Assembly: GCA_003252395.1 (NCBI GenBank)
Contig: QKEL01000012.1
Location: forward strand, 186,001-250,000
DNA length: 64,000 nucleotides
Direction of reading: 5' to 3'
DNA from: Spirochaetales bacterium
Lineage (GTDB): Bacteria > Spirochaetota > Spirochaetia > Treponematales > Treponemataceae
In this document: piece by piece, positions 25,208-34,055 of the stretch
Layout of the letters: each line of letters begins with the position of its first letter
How positions within the stretch are numbered: the first letter of the stretch is position 1
Notes under the pieces: generated by a model
Databases searched by the model: none
Told to the model about the DNA's origin: nothing
Seen by the model: the letters and a program-made list of their open reading frames with translations, nothing else
Position numbers and translations under genes: made by a program

Positions 25208-25711
25208 TCATTTCAATAAAACCCAGGTGGAACCGCTTCCCCCCTCGGCTTGATCCGGGTGCCCGGATTCTCCGGCATGGGGATTACGCTCCAAAAAAAG
25301 GCGAACCATGCCCTTGAGAACGGGATCGTCTTCCGAATGGGTGCCCTTACCGTGGATAATCAGGATTTTCGATAGTTTTCGGCGCATGCAGTCGGCGAAG
25401 AACGATTCGAGCCGGGCCCAACCCTCTTCCCGGGTGAGCCCGTGCAGGTCGATCGTCGCTTCCGGCTTCATCGCATGCAGTCGCCGGCGCCGCGCGGACG
25501 GGCTTTCAATCTCGCCGGTTCCGTCCAGACGCGTGTCCTTATCCTCAACGCCGTTGCGACGCAACCACACGTCTATGGGATTCGCGCGGGGCGCCTCAAC
25601 CGGCGCTTTTGGGGTTTCGGGCGCGGTCCTTTCCCCTTCCTTCATTCTCTTTTTCCCGTACGGTTTCGCCGTAGACGCGTCCCACTGATCGAGAATATCG
25701 CCAAAATTCAT
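25208..25711 (-). CDS. Smr-domain protein
   Basis: The 167-residue protein has a charged N-terminal half and a C-terminal Smr domain with DLHGLT and IIHGKGTHSE, the signatures of Smr/MutS2 C-terminal nucleases and RNA-binding proteins. Stand-alone Smr proteins act on nucleic acids, including ribosome rescue and RNA cleavage in other bacteria; the target here is unknown. It begins 5 nt after the batD stop, so it is probably the last or second-to-last gene of the bat transcript. Confidence 0.85.
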   Translation of the reverse strand: MNFGDILDQWDASTAKPYGKKRMKEGERTAPETPKAPVEAPRANPIDVWLRRNGVEDKDTRLDGTGEIESPSARRRRLHAMKPEATIDLHGLTREEGWARLESFFADCMRRKLSKILIIHGKGTHSEDDPVLKGMVRLFLERNPHAGESGHPDQAEGGSGSTWVLLK

Positions 25712-25716
25712 ATCCG

Positions 25717-27111
25717 TTACTCCGTTCTATCCGTCGGACCGCTATACGGACGGAAACGCTCCCGCGGAATCCATCCCCTCGCGCCGTCAACGCCTTCGAC
25801 GTATGCCCAGTCCCCCGCTTCCCGCAAGCCGAAGAGGGCGGTACCGTCCGGTATGCTTTCCAGGGTACGGGAACCGTATTCGGGCACGTTATAAAGCGGT
25901 CCTCCCTCGGCAACGCCGGCGGGATGGGTATCGCGAATATACAGCGAAACCGCAAAAAAGGCGAGAGCGATGGCAAGAAAGCCCGCGGCGAGGCCCGCCC
26001 CGCCGAAAAGGGGGATTTTGGACGATAGCAGGGAGAAGAATAGGGCTAGGGCGAGGAAGATCGCGGATCCGAGAACCGCCGGGAGTTTCCAGGCGGCGGG
26101 AGGAACGGGGAGCGTTTCCCCGAGACCGGAATCCCGTTCCAGGGTAAGCCGTTCCGCCCGGGTTTTGCCGGGAAAGAGGGATCGGTATTCTTCGGATCGC
26201 AAGCGGGCAAGCCGTTCCACAAGCAACGCCGTATCCTGCGCCGTGTCGGATACGGCTTGGGCAGACCGTGAAGGACCGCTCTCGCTAAAGGCCTTGGCCA
26301 GGCCCGGCAAAACGGACTTCGCCCCGTCCTGGGCCACGGCAGGATACACCGTGACGGAGGCGGGAACGCTGAAAAGGCTCATTCCCCCGGGAAGGCCGGA
26401 AACCTGGGCTGAGGGGAGCGCCACGTCGCCCGCTGCAAGCGGCGTCCATCGATAAACCGCAAGGGTGACCAAGCCGCCCTCCGTACCCGCGCCGCCCCCG
26501 GCGGGGGCTTCCATCGGCTCCAAAAGCGCGTTCTCGGGGGCCGGGCAGAGGATATCGGCGGAGAGGGCGATTTTTGGCCCCATCAAGGCGATGGTTCGCC
26601 CGGATCCCGCGCGCGGAACGCCGCCGCCCTGCATGGCCCAGCGAAGTTCCTCTCCCCCGTCTATTCCCGTCACGGTTCCGGGAACGGTAAGGTTGACCGT
26701 CCCGCCGTTAAAGCCTTCGTTTCCGGCCCTAAGCACGAAGGGGCCAATATCCCATACGCCGGGCGTGACCGCGCGAAAGGTGACGGTGAACACAACCGAA
26801 GGCATCGCTTCGCCGTTATTCCGCTCCGGAGGCGCCAGGCGGGCCGCTTCCTTTTTTCCGCCGGAAAGCTCGAACCCCGCGGGTAAGGTCCCGTAATCCA
26901 GGGAAGTCTCGCCGAGCGTCGCCCCGTAAGCCGTTACGAGAACGGTCACCTCGGACCCCACCTCGATAACCGATCCGGAAACCTCCACGCTCACCGATAT
27001 GGCCGCGAGGGGCGAAGCGAGAAAAAGGAGGAAGGCCGCGAGACTCGGGGCACGGGCCCTCAATAGTCCACCCGAGTGCTTTCCGCGCTGTCGCTTTCCT
27101 GGTTTTTCCAT
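25717..27111 (-). CDS. batD: BatD-like protein with C-terminal SH3-like domain
   Basis: The 464-residue product has an N-terminal signal or anchor segment (about 25-40) and a beta-rich region typical of BatD oxygen-tolerance proteins (VEVSGSVIEVGSEVTVLVTA). Two membrane helices lie near residues 345-395. A C-terminal bacterial SH3-like domain follows (ALFGLREAGDWAYVEGVDG, ending GWIPRERF). BatD proteins work with BatA/B/C at the inner membrane and periplasm, in stress resistance or envelope maintenance. The reading frame overlaps batC by 52 nt, unusually long, so a later start is possible. AAGGA lies 9 nt before this ATG. Confidence 0.75.
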   Translation of the reverse strand: MEKPGKRQRGKHSGGLLRARAPSLAAFLLFLASPLAAISVSVEVSGSVIEVGSEVTVLVTAYGATLGETSLDYGTLPAGFELSGGKKEAARLAPPERNNGEAMPSVVFTVTFRAVTPGVWDIGPFVLRAGNEGFNGGTVNLTVPGTVTGIDGGEELRWAMQGGGVPRAGSGRTIALMGPKIALSADILCPAPENALLEPMEAPAGGGAGTEGGLVTLAVYRWTPLAAGDVALPSAQVSGLPGGMSLFSVPASVTVYPAVAQDGAKSVLPGLAKAFSESGPSRSAQAVSDTAQDTALLVERLARLRSEEYRSLFPGKTRAERLTLERDSGLGETLPVPPAAWKLPAVLGSAIFLALALFFSLLSSKIPLFGGAGLAAGFLAIALAFFAVSLYIRDTHPAGVAEGGPLYNVPEYGSRTLESIPDGTALFGLREAGDWAYVEGVDGARGWIPRERFRPYSGPTDRTE

Positions 27112-27704
27112 CGGTCCTGTTCCTTCTTTCTAATAAGATTAAATATGGAATTCGCGGCCGGATCGGTAGCGGGCTCGGTCCTGACCGCCGTGGGTCCGGC
27201 GGAGGAACGCGATCGCGATTCGTCCCGGGAACGGAGGCTCAACTCCATATTAACCCGCGCGTCGGGGGCGGCGCCGCCGGTTTCGATAGACCGCCGAAAG
27301 GCCTTGGCGGCCGCGTCGTAATCGCCGTCGCGGTACGCGATTATCCCGCGCTGATACCATACGGAGGCGATTATCTCGACCGGCGCGTCGGGACCGATCG
27401 AGTCGAACCGGTCACCTGCCGCCTCGCGCTCGTCGCCGGCCAAATACGTTGAACCGAGCCCGTAAAGGGCATAATCCGAGAAGGACGGATCGGGCTCGGT
27501 TTCCGAGCGGGTCAGGGAATCGAGGAAGTGCGTCGTCGACGCCGGCAAATCCTGCCGGGCCCAGGCGATTACCCCGGCGAGAATGTCCGCGACCTCCGCA
27601 AGCCGAGCCTTCTTGAGGGGCGTTCCGCAGCCGGTCAAGACGAATGGGAGGCACAGAAGGGCCACGATGGCCCGAACGCCGCCTAGGGGCGCTTTTTTTG
27701 CCAT
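27060..27704 (-). CDS. batC: BatC-like TPR lipoprotein
   Basis: The 214-residue protein begins with a lipoprotein signal peptide ending in the lipobox LTGC (Cys26). It contains about two tetratricopeptide-like units (YALYGLGSTYLAGD, WYQRGIIAYRDGDYDAAAKA) and ends in a charged low-complexity tail. GGAGG stands 6 nt before the ATG. It overlaps batB by 22 nt and batD by 52 nt, so the genes are tightly coupled. In Bacteroides and Leptospira a TPR protein in this position is called BatC. Confidence 0.78.
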   Translation of the reverse strand: MAKKAPLGGVRAIVALLCLPFVLTGCGTPLKKARLAEVADILAGVIAWARQDLPASTTHFLDSLTRSETEPDPSFSDYALYGLGSTYLAGDEREAAGDRFDSIGPDAPVEIIASVWYQRGIIAYRDGDYDAAAKAFRRSIETGGAAPDARVNMELSLRSRDESRSRSSAGPTAVRTEPATDPAANSIFNLIRKKEQDRWKNQESDSAESTRVDY

Positions 27705-28666
27705 GACGCGCCTCCGTTCAAGAGCGCCGCCCCGAAAAACGCGAGCGCGGCTAACACGAATTCCCCGTAACGGTCCACGGGTTCGCTGGTATAGCGCAAT
27801 TCCGGCCCGGAAAGGCCCGACGAACCGAGGAGCTCCATAACGCGGAGCGCCGAACCGGGATCGGAGGCGTTCAGGTATACGCTCCGCCCTCCCGCCGCCT
27901 CGGCGGCCGCCCGGAGGGAATCCTCCCGAAGGGCCGTGGTACGAATGTCCACACGCTCGGGGTCGGGATCGGGATCCACGTCCATCGTCGCCCCGGCGGC
28001 AGTGCCGACCCCCACGACGATCAAGGTTATGCCTGAACGGCCAACCTCGCGCGCGGCCTCCGCCAAAGAACCGGCAGTTTCGTCGCCGTCTGTAAAGAGC
28101 AGTATCTTTCGGGCCGCCGCGTCGGACTCGGGAAAGGATTGGGCCGCGACGCGCAACCCGGCGGCGAGCGATGAGCCGGCGCTGGTAAGGAGGGAGGGGG
28201 AAAGGCTGTCGAGCAAGTCGCCGACGGCTTGCCGGTCACGGGTTAAGGGAACGGCGAGGACGCCGCTGCCCTTGGCCAGGGTAACGCCGCAGGAAACCGG
28301 ACCGAGCCTATCCGCCAGCAATGAGGCGTACTGGGCCGCGAAAGAAAGCCGATCGGGCAATACGTCCGATACGGTCATGCTCCGGGAAATATCCATTACC
28401 ATCATGACCGAGGCGCCTTCCTGCCGAACCGGGACCTGCCGCGTCCCGAACCGGGGCCCGGCGAGGGCGAACGAAAGGCAAAGCCAGGCGGCGGCGAAAT
28501 AGGCGGCCCGCCGACGAAGGGGCGTAATCAAACGGGCCGGATCTTCCCCGGTAAGGCGGGCGAGTCCCGAACCGAGACCGGAAAGCCGGAACCGATAATA
28601 CCCGTACGCGGGCAGGATCGCCAGGATAACGATGAGTAAGTGAGGGCGCGCGAATATGCCGTTCAT
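27683..28666 (-). CDS. batB: BatB-like von Willebrand A-domain membrane protein
   Basis: The start is the ATG at 28666, which overlaps the batA stop as ATGA; a longer frame to 28702 has no better support. The 327-residue protein has two N-terminal helices, a VWA domain with the metal site DISRS (MIDAS, DxSxS), later conserved threonine and DGDE motifs (LLFTDGDE), and one C-terminal membrane helix. With BatA it should form the metal-dependent adhesion core of the Bat complex. Confidence 0.88.
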   Translation of the reverse strand: MNGIFARPHLLIVILAILPAYGYYRFRLSGLGSGLARLTGEDPARLITPLRRRAAYFAAAWLCLSFALAGPRFGTRQVPVRQEGASVMMVMDISRSMTVSDVLPDRLSFAAQYASLLADRLGPVSCGVTLAKGSGVLAVPLTRDRQAVGDLLDSLSPSLLTSAGSSLAAGLRVAAQSFPESDAAARKILLFTDGDETAGSLAEAAREVGRSGITLIVVGVGTAAGATMDVDPDPDPERVDIRTTALREDSLRAAAEAAGGRSVYLNASDPGSALRVMELLGSSGLSGPELRYTSEPVDRYGEFVLAALAFFGAALLNGGASWQKKRP

Positions 28667-29664
28667 ACGATCGCCCCCATGAAAAGCCTGCGAACGGCCC
28701 ATGCCAATGCGGCGAAGACCGCGGCCGCCGCGATAAAGCCGGCTTCTAGCGGCTCCTCCACCGTTCGGGTCCAGGAGATAGGGGAGGAAGGAATGGAGGC
28801 GCCGATGGACGTGAATGCGTCGGCGAGATCGGGCGCGTTCGCGGCAGACACGTATTGCCCGCCCGAGCGAAAGGCGATATCCCTCAGGGAGGATTCGTCG
28901 AACCCCGAATCGAGGAACCCGGAATAGGCGGTGCCGGTGGAAGGATCGACGTAGTCCACGGGCACCTCGCCGCGGGAACCGATGCCCACCACGTAAAGGG
29001 CGATGTCGCGGTCCCGGAAAACGGCGGCGGCGGAACGCGGATTGATCGCCCCCGCGTTGTTTTCGCCGTCAGTGAGCAAAACCACCACGGAACGGTCGGA
29101 AGCCCGCGCGGCCACGTGCGCCGCCGCGACGCCCAAGCCAAGGCCCAAGGCAGTCCCGTCGCCGAATTCGCCGATTCTCAGGGAATCGAGGCGCCGGGAG
29201 AAAGATTGCAGGTCCCTGGTGGGAGGCACTAATAACGCGGCGTCGGTACCGAAACCCACGAGGCCGCAGGAATCGCCGGGCCTTTTTTGCGCGAAAGACC
29301 GGATATAGGACTTTGCCGCTTCCAAGCGCGATTCGCCGCGCATATCCCGGGCAGCCATGGACGGACTCACGTCAAGCGCGAAAATCACCGAATTGCCGCG
29401 CGAGCCGTAGAGCGCCTCGCTGCGGTAGCGGACCGGACCGGCTCCGCCCACGACTGCCATGACGAACGCCAAGGCGAGAAAAAGCCTTGAAACGAAGGAG
29501 AGGAACCGTAAAAGGGGCGGCGTCCACCGAGGCGCGCTCCCGTTCCAGTCCGACAGGGTCAGGGGAAAGACGAAGCGACCGATAATGCCGGACCGGGAAA
29601 GAACGGCATACAGCGGAAGCGCCAAAAGCAGGAGAAGGAATAACGGTCGTTCAAAGCCGCCCAT
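28663..29664 (-). CDS. batA: BatA-like von Willebrand A-domain membrane protein
   Basis: The 333-residue product has two N-terminal helices, a VWA domain with MIDAS motif DVSPS (FALDVSPSM), a downstream LLTDGENNAGA motif, and a C-terminal helix. This layout is standard for BatA. It overlaps the preceding BatD-like gene by 14 nt and batB by 4 nt. MoxR ATPases are known partners of such VWA proteins, and moxR is the first gene of this operon. Confidence 0.88.
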   Translation of the reverse strand: MGGFERPLFLLLLLALPLYAVLSRSGIIGRFVFPLTLSDWNGSAPRWTPPLLRFLSFVSRLFLALAFVMAVVGGAGPVRYRSEALYGSRGNSVIFALDVSPSMAARDMRGESRLEAAKSYIRSFAQKRPGDSCGLVGFGTDAALLVPPTRDLQSFSRRLDSLRIGEFGDGTALGLGLGVAAAHVAARASDRSVVVLLTDGENNAGAINPRSAAAVFRDRDIALYVVGIGSRGEVPVDYVDPSTGTAYSGFLDSGFDESSLRDIAFRSGGQYVSAANAPDLADAFTSIGASIPSSPISWTRTVEEPLEAGFIAAAAVFAALAWAVRRLFMGAIV

Positions 29665-30637
29665 GAGACTCTCCTTCCCGCCCTACCCGCTCGGCGCGTT
29701 CCGCCTCGAACGCCAGGTCGCGTAAAGCCGCGATATGGTCCCGCCGCGTATCCTCGGCGGCTTCCCCGCTAAAACGGATTCGATCGAAGGTTTCCAGCCA
29801 TTGCCGGCAGTCGCGCGGTATTTCGGCGCCCGCGAAGGTTTCACGAAGGAACGTTTCCGCCTCGCTCGGGGTCAAAGCGTCCAAACGCCGTTCGCTTGCC
29901 CCTCCCAAAAGCGCAAGATACCGCCTGACCGCCAAGGACAGTTCGGCATACCAAGCTTGGCTATCGAGCTTACGGATACGCCGTTCCAGGCGGGAAAGCT
30001 CGCCGCGAATGAACCGAATACGCCTGGAGGCGAGCCGAGCGTCCTTATTACCGGTGGTTAACGCCAGAATCTTGCGGATCGCGAACCAAAGCGCAATACC
30101 CGCTACCACGACGCCGAAGGCCAAGGCATACAGCAGCCAGGTCGTTCCGGGCACGAGCAGGGGCGGTCGGGGCGGTTCTAGGGAAATGGTTCCCGTTCGC
30201 TCCACGATGGACGCGATGGTCACCGCCGGGGGAGAGACGCTCACCGATTTCCAGGAAAACGGGGGCAGCCGTACCTGACCGACGTTCCATGGGATAAAGG
30301 CAATCCGGGCGATCGCCTCGTCTTCGGGTTCGGTCCCGCGGGTAAGGATAATCGACAGTACGGTCGCGGAGGAGGTTGGCTCGGGAAGCTCGGAAGAGGC
30401 GAGCTCTACCCGCTCCCCGGGGGCGAGAACCCGGCCAAGGCTGGCCGAGGGAAACGAGAGCACCGCCTGATCGCCGATATAGACTTCCCGGGGAACGAGG
30501 GAAAACGAACCGGACGATCCGTCGTCATTGGACGACGGCACTTCGTCGGCGAAGAGTCCGGGCAGTAGGAGCAGGAGCGCAATGACGGCCGCGGGGCGCG
30601 GTAGGCGCCGGGAAAACGGGGTTGCCGCGGGGATCAT
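29651..30637 (-). CDS. Membrane-anchored BatD-like protein of the bat operon
   Basis: The ATG at 30637 overlaps the DUF58 stop (ATGA). The 328-residue protein has a signal peptide (PAAVIALLLLLPGLFA), a periplasmic beta-rich region of about 130 residues, one membrane helix (LLYALAFGVVVAGIALWFAI) and a charged helical cytoplasmic domain. The layout recalls the short BatD/DUF4381-type subunits found between DUF58 and VWA genes. I assign it by position and topology, not by clear motif. Confidence 0.6.
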   Translation of the reverse strand: MIPAATPFSRRLPRPAAVIALLLLLPGLFADEVPSSNDDGSSGSFSLVPREVYIGDQAVLSFPSASLGRVLAPGERVELASSELPEPTSSATVLSIILTRGTEPEDEAIARIAFIPWNVGQVRLPPFSWKSVSVSPPAVTIASIVERTGTISLEPPRPPLLVPGTTWLLYALAFGVVVAGIALWFAIRKILALTTGNKDARLASRRIRFIRGELSRLERRIRKLDSQAWYAELSLAVRRYLALLGGASERRLDALTPSEAETFLRETFAGAEIPRDCRQWLETFDRIRFSGEAAEDTRRDHIAALRDLAFEAERAERVGREGESHGRL

Positions 30638-31503
30638 CGCCTGACTCCGGCGAAAAAAGCGCTCAGTTCGCGCAACGAATCCGTTTCGGTCGACAAAACC
30701 AGGGGAGTGGCGCCGCGACGCAGGCACGTCTGTTCCCAACGGGCCAGGTGTTCCCGGTGTTCACGCGCCCACGATTCGCGGAACGCGGCGGTGCCGGTGG
30801 GTAAAAGGCCCTCGATTCCCGTTTCCGGGTCCCGAAAGGGCACCAGGCCCGCTACGGGCAAGGCGGAATCCGCGGGGGAAACCACGCGAGCGGCCACCAC
30901 GTCGTGACGGCGCGCCAAAAGAGCGAGGCTTTTTTCGTAACCCGCCGTCCGGTAATCCGAGAGCACCACCACCAGCGAGCGGGAGCGGAGTAGCCGCGCA
31001 GAACCCGCCAAGGCCCCGGAAAGCGCGGAACCGGGCCCCGAGGCGCGGTCGTGCTCCAACGAAACGAGAATGGAAAGGATCTGGTCTCGGGACGTTGAGG
31101 GCTTATACACCGAGATGAGTTGCCGGTCGAAGGTAACGGCGCCCACGGGGCTCGCGTTGTGTCCGGCCGCGAAGGCGAGCAGGGCCGCGGCTTCCATCGC
31201 CTTGGCGCGCTTGGTCGCCGTTCCGCCGTTGGTATCCATGGAAAGGGATACGTCGAAAATGAGGAAGACCGTAAGTTCCCGCTCTTCCCGGAACATTTTC
31301 ACGTAGGGGTGGGCGCTCCGAGCCGTAACGTTCCAGTCGATGGACCGTATATCGTCGCCCCGCTCGTAGGCGCGCACCGCGTCGAATTCCATGCCCTGGC
31401 CGCGAAAGCAAGAACGGAAACCGCCGCTTCTCATTCCCTCCGAAAGGGATAGCGAGGCGATCTTGAGATAGCGCGCCCGTTCGGCGATGGAGGAAGCGCT
31501 CAT
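30634..31503 (-). CDS. DUF58 protein
   Basis: The 289-residue protein has the DUF58 signature GMEFDAVRAYERGDDIRSID followed by WNVTAR, and a VWA-like fold with a DVSLSMD metal-site motif (LIFDVSLSMDT). DUF58 proteins are encoded beside MoxR ATPases and Bat VWA proteins and are thought to be their adaptor or substrate. It lies 10 nt after moxR and overlaps the next gene by 4 nt. Confidence 0.88.
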   Translation of the reverse strand: MSASSIAERARYLKIASLSLSEGMRSGGFRSCFRGQGMEFDAVRAYERGDDIRSIDWNVTARSAHPYVKMFREERELTVFLIFDVSLSMDTNGGTATKRAKAMEAAALLAFAAGHNASPVGAVTFDRQLISVYKPSTSRDQILSILVSLEHDRASGPGSALSGALAGSARLLRSRSLVVVLSDYRTAGYEKSLALLARRHDVVAARVVSPADSALPVAGLVPFRDPETGIEGLLPTGTAAFRESWAREHREHLARWEQTCLRRGATPLVLSTETDSLRELSAFFAGVRR

Positions 31504-31513
31504 CGAACCGACC

Positions 31514-32539
31514 TCACGGAAGGGGAACGACGGATAGGATTTTGCCGATGATATCGTCTGCCGAAAGGCCGTCGGCGCCAGCCTCGTAGGAAAGCACCAG
31601 ACGGTGGCGAAGCACCGGGAGCGCGACTGCCTTTACGTCTGAGGGAAGCGCGTAATCGCGCCCCTCGAAAAGCGCGTTTACCCGGGCGAGTCGGCCCAGG
31701 GCGATACTCGCGCGGGGGGAGGCCCCGAAAGAGATGTATTTCAGGTAGTCTTCCCGCGTCCGTCGGTCCTTGCGGGCTTCCTGGGACGGCCGCGTCGCCG
31801 CCACCAGGGAGACGATATAGGATACGATGGCCCCGTCGCACCGGACCGAGGCGAGGTCTTCCCGCAGGACCGAAAGGTCGCCGGGACCGATCACCGGCTT
31901 TCCCGACCGCGCCGCTTCGGCTTTGCGCGTCGCCAAGGAGGAGCCCTCGTGGGGCGGGGCGGCGAGCACGATGGCGGTTTCTTCCTCGGGAGTGGGATAC
32001 GGGACCTGCAGCTTGAGCAGGAAGCGGTCGAGTTCCGCCTCGGGCAGGGTATACGTGCCTTCCTGCTCAATGGGATTCTGGGTGGCCAGAACGAAAAAGG
32101 GATCGGGCAACGGATGGGTTTCCTCGCCGATGGTTACCTGCCGCTCCGCCATGGCCTCCAGAAGGGCCGACTGGACCTTCGCCGGGGCGCGGTTAATCTC
32201 GTCGGCAAGGACGAGGTTCGCGAATACCGGCCCCTTGCGGACGGAAAAGGTGCCCGCGCCTTGCTCGAAAATCAGGGTGCCCACCAAATCGGCGGGCAGA
32301 AGATCGGGGGTAAACTGAATGCGTTTGAAATCGAGGCCCGCAAGGGATGAGAAGGTCTTAACGGCCAGGGTTTTCGCGAGGCCCGGAACCCCTTCCAGGA
32401 GCACGTGCCCGCCAGCGATCCACGCCATGAGCATTCCGGTCACGAGACTTTCCTGGCCCACGATCCGTTCGGCCATACCGGCCCGGCAGGATTCGATAAT
32501 GGCCTGACTTCGGGCGAATTTGGTTGCGTTTTCCGTCAT
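31514..32539 (-). CDS. moxR: MoxR-family AAA+ ATPase
   Basis: The 341-residue protein is a MoxR chaperone-like ATPase: Walker A GVPGLAKT, Walker B LVLADEINRAP, sensor motif FVLATQNPIEQEGTYTLPEA and an arginine finger region FLLKLQVPYP. I choose the ATG at 32539, which has GGAG 9 nt upstream and lies downstream of the predicted transcription start; the in-frame ATG at 32575 falls inside the -10 box. It leads the bat operon, where MoxR is expected to remodel the VWA complex. Confidence 0.92.
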   Translation of the reverse strand: MTENATKFARSQAIIESCRAGMAERIVGQESLVTGMLMAWIAGGHVLLEGVPGLAKTLAVKTFSSLAGLDFKRIQFTPDLLPADLVGTLIFEQGAGTFSVRKGPVFANLVLADEINRAPAKVQSALLEAMAERQVTIGEETHPLPDPFFVLATQNPIEQEGTYTLPEAELDRFLLKLQVPYPTPEEETAIVLAAPPHEGSSLATRKAEAARSGKPVIGPGDLSVLREDLASVRCDGAIVSYIVSLVAATRPSQEARKDRRTREDYLKYISFGASPRASIALGRLARVNALFEGRDYALPSDVKAVALPVLRHRLVLSYEAGADGLSADDIIGKILSVVPLP

Positions 32540-32573
32540 TTTCCGTCGCTCCGCATCGTTGTGTAGTATTTTC

Positions 32574-32602
32574 ATACTACACGCCTTATCCGACATTGAC
32601 AA
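32574..32602 (-). promoter_or_regulatory. Predicted promoter of the moxR-bat operon
   Basis: On the minus strand TTGTCA (32602-32597), a 17-nt spacer and TAGTAT (32579-32574) predict a start near 32567. Its -35 box occupies almost the same bases as the -35 of the divergent aminotransferase gene. Confidence 0.5.
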
Positions 32603-32625
32603 CATGATTGAGTCTATTGTATACG
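32596..32625 (+). promoter_or_regulatory. Predicted leaderless promoter of the aminotransferase gene
   Basis: TTGACA (32596-32601), an 18-nt spacer and TATACG (32620-32625) end 9 nt before the ATG at 32635. No Shine-Dalgarno is present, so the mRNA would have a leader of only 0-3 nt. Confidence 0.5.
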
Positions 32626-32634
32626 ATTAATACC

Positions 32635-33945
32635 ATGGCTAACAAAAAACGTACCAATCCCCTCGCCGAGGAACTCAACGCGATCCTGGCGAACACCGTC
32701 GCCGGAAGGCTCCTATCAGACCTGGGAGAACGCATGTACTTTCCCAAGGGCATCATAGCCCAAAGCGGAGAGGCGAAAATCCACGGCAAAACCGCGAATG
32801 CCACCATCGGCATGGCGGTCAGCGGCGGCACGCCCATCATGCTCTCAGCGCTGAAAACGCATCTGCCTACCCTCTCTTCCGCCGACGCGGTAGGGTACGC
32901 TCCCACGGCGGGCAACGAAGAACTGAGGAAACTCTGGCTTGAGGCTATCCGACGCAAGAATCCCTCACTGTCAGATACGCCGGTCTCGACTCCCGTCCTC
33001 GTTCCGGGCCTCACCGCGGGCATATCCTACCTCGCGGACCTCTTCCTGGGCGAAGATACGGTATTGCTCACCGGTGCTCCCGCGTGGGACAACTACGTGC
33101 TCATCGTGGAAGCCCGCAGAAACGCCATACTGGAAACCTTTCCCGTATTCAAGGGCAACGGTTTCGATATCGAGGGCTTCCGCGCCGCGATCGCCGAGCG
33201 TTCCAAGACCGGCGCGGTACGGGTCCTCCTCAACTTTCCGCAAAACCCCTCCGGCTATACCCCGACTAAAACCGAGGCCGCGGAGATCGTAAAGACCCTC
33301 GTCGATGCCGCGAAAGCCGGGACCGACGTGCTCGTCTGGTGCGACGACGCGTATTTCGGGCTCGGCTACGAGAGCGATATCGAGACGGAATCGCTTTTCG
33401 CCTGGCTCGCCGGCGCGCACGAAAAAATCCTCGCGGTGAAAATCGACGGGCCCACGAAGGAAGACTACGTATGGGGCCTTCGCACGGGGTTCCTCACCTT
33501 CGGCTCGAAAGGCATGAACGCCGCCCAGTACGACGCCCTCGTGAAAAAACTGATGGGGGCCATTCGCTCCTCGGTTTCCTGCGCGGCAAGCCCCTCCCAG
33601 TCCATCGCCCTCAAGATGATGAAGGATCCCCAGAGCGAGATCGACAAGGCCGAATACCGGGCCCTGCTCGCCGAACGATACGCCGTGGTGCGCCGCTTCA
33701 TCGACGCGCATAAAAACCACCCGGCCCTTGAGGCGCTTCCCTTCAATTCCGGTTACTTCATGAGCATGAAATGCAAGGGAATCGGGGCCGAGGACCTGAG
33801 GCTCAAGCTCCTGCACGAGCACGGAATCGGCACCATCGCCATCGATCCCGGCCATCTCCGCGTGGCCTTCTCTTCGGTCGACACGGATAAGCTCGAAATG
33901 GTTTTCGAGACCATCTTCGCCGTGGCGGCGGATATGGCGAAATAA
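32635..33945 (+). CDS. PLP-dependent aminotransferase, class I/II
   Basis: The 436-residue product is a fold-type I aminotransferase: a GYAPTAGNEELR motif near the N-terminus, NFPQNPSGYTPT (the NPxG cofactor contact), VWCDDAYFGL with the pyridine-binding aspartate, and a likely Schiff-base lysine in KIDGPTKED ahead of the phosphate-binding Arg of GLRTGF. It is probably an aspartate- or aromatic-type enzyme; the amino donor is not clear. The frame extends upstream to a TTG inside the promoter, but the ATG at 32635 gives a sensible N-terminus. A strong terminator follows. Confidence 0.85.
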   Translation: MANKKRTNPLAEELNAILANTVAGRLLSDLGERMYFPKGIIAQSGEAKIHGKTANATIGMAVSGGTPIMLSALKTHLPTLSSADAVGYAPTAGNEELRKLWLEAIRRKNPSLSDTPVSTPVLVPGLTAGISYLADLFLGEDTVLLTGAPAWDNYVLIVEARRNAILETFPVFKGNGFDIEGFRAAIAERSKTGAVRVLLNFPQNPSGYTPTKTEAAEIVKTLVDAAKAGTDVLVWCDDAYFGLGYESDIETESLFAWLAGAHEKILAVKIDGPTKEDYVWGLRTGFLTFGSKGMNAAQYDALVKKLMGAIRSSVSCAASPSQSIALKMMKDPQSEIDKAEYRALLAERYAVVRRFIDAHKNHPALEALPFNSGYFMSMKCKGIGAEDLRLKLLHEHGIGTIAIDPGHLRVAFSSVDTDKLEMVFETIFAVAADMAK

Positions 33946-33948
33946 ACG

Positions 33949-33986
33949 AAAAGGCAGTGCGGGGATATCCGTACTGCCTTTTTTTT
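33949..33986 (+). terminator. Terminator after the aminotransferase gene
   Basis: AAGGCAGT (33951-33958) pairs with ACTGCCTT (33973-33980), with extra internal pairing, followed by eight T. A short A-run precedes it, so it may also act on the convergent minus-strand gene. Confidence 0.9.
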
Positions 33987-34055
33987 AAGCGAGGGGCCGC
34001 CGTTTTTTTAGCGTTTTTCGCCGGGGTGGCCGCTTTCGACCGGGCTCGCGAGCCC

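Noticed and set aside
32608..32634. TTG at 32608 as start of the aminotransferase.
   Set aside because: It lies upstream of the predicted transcription start, inside the promoter, and adds a stretch with no family match.
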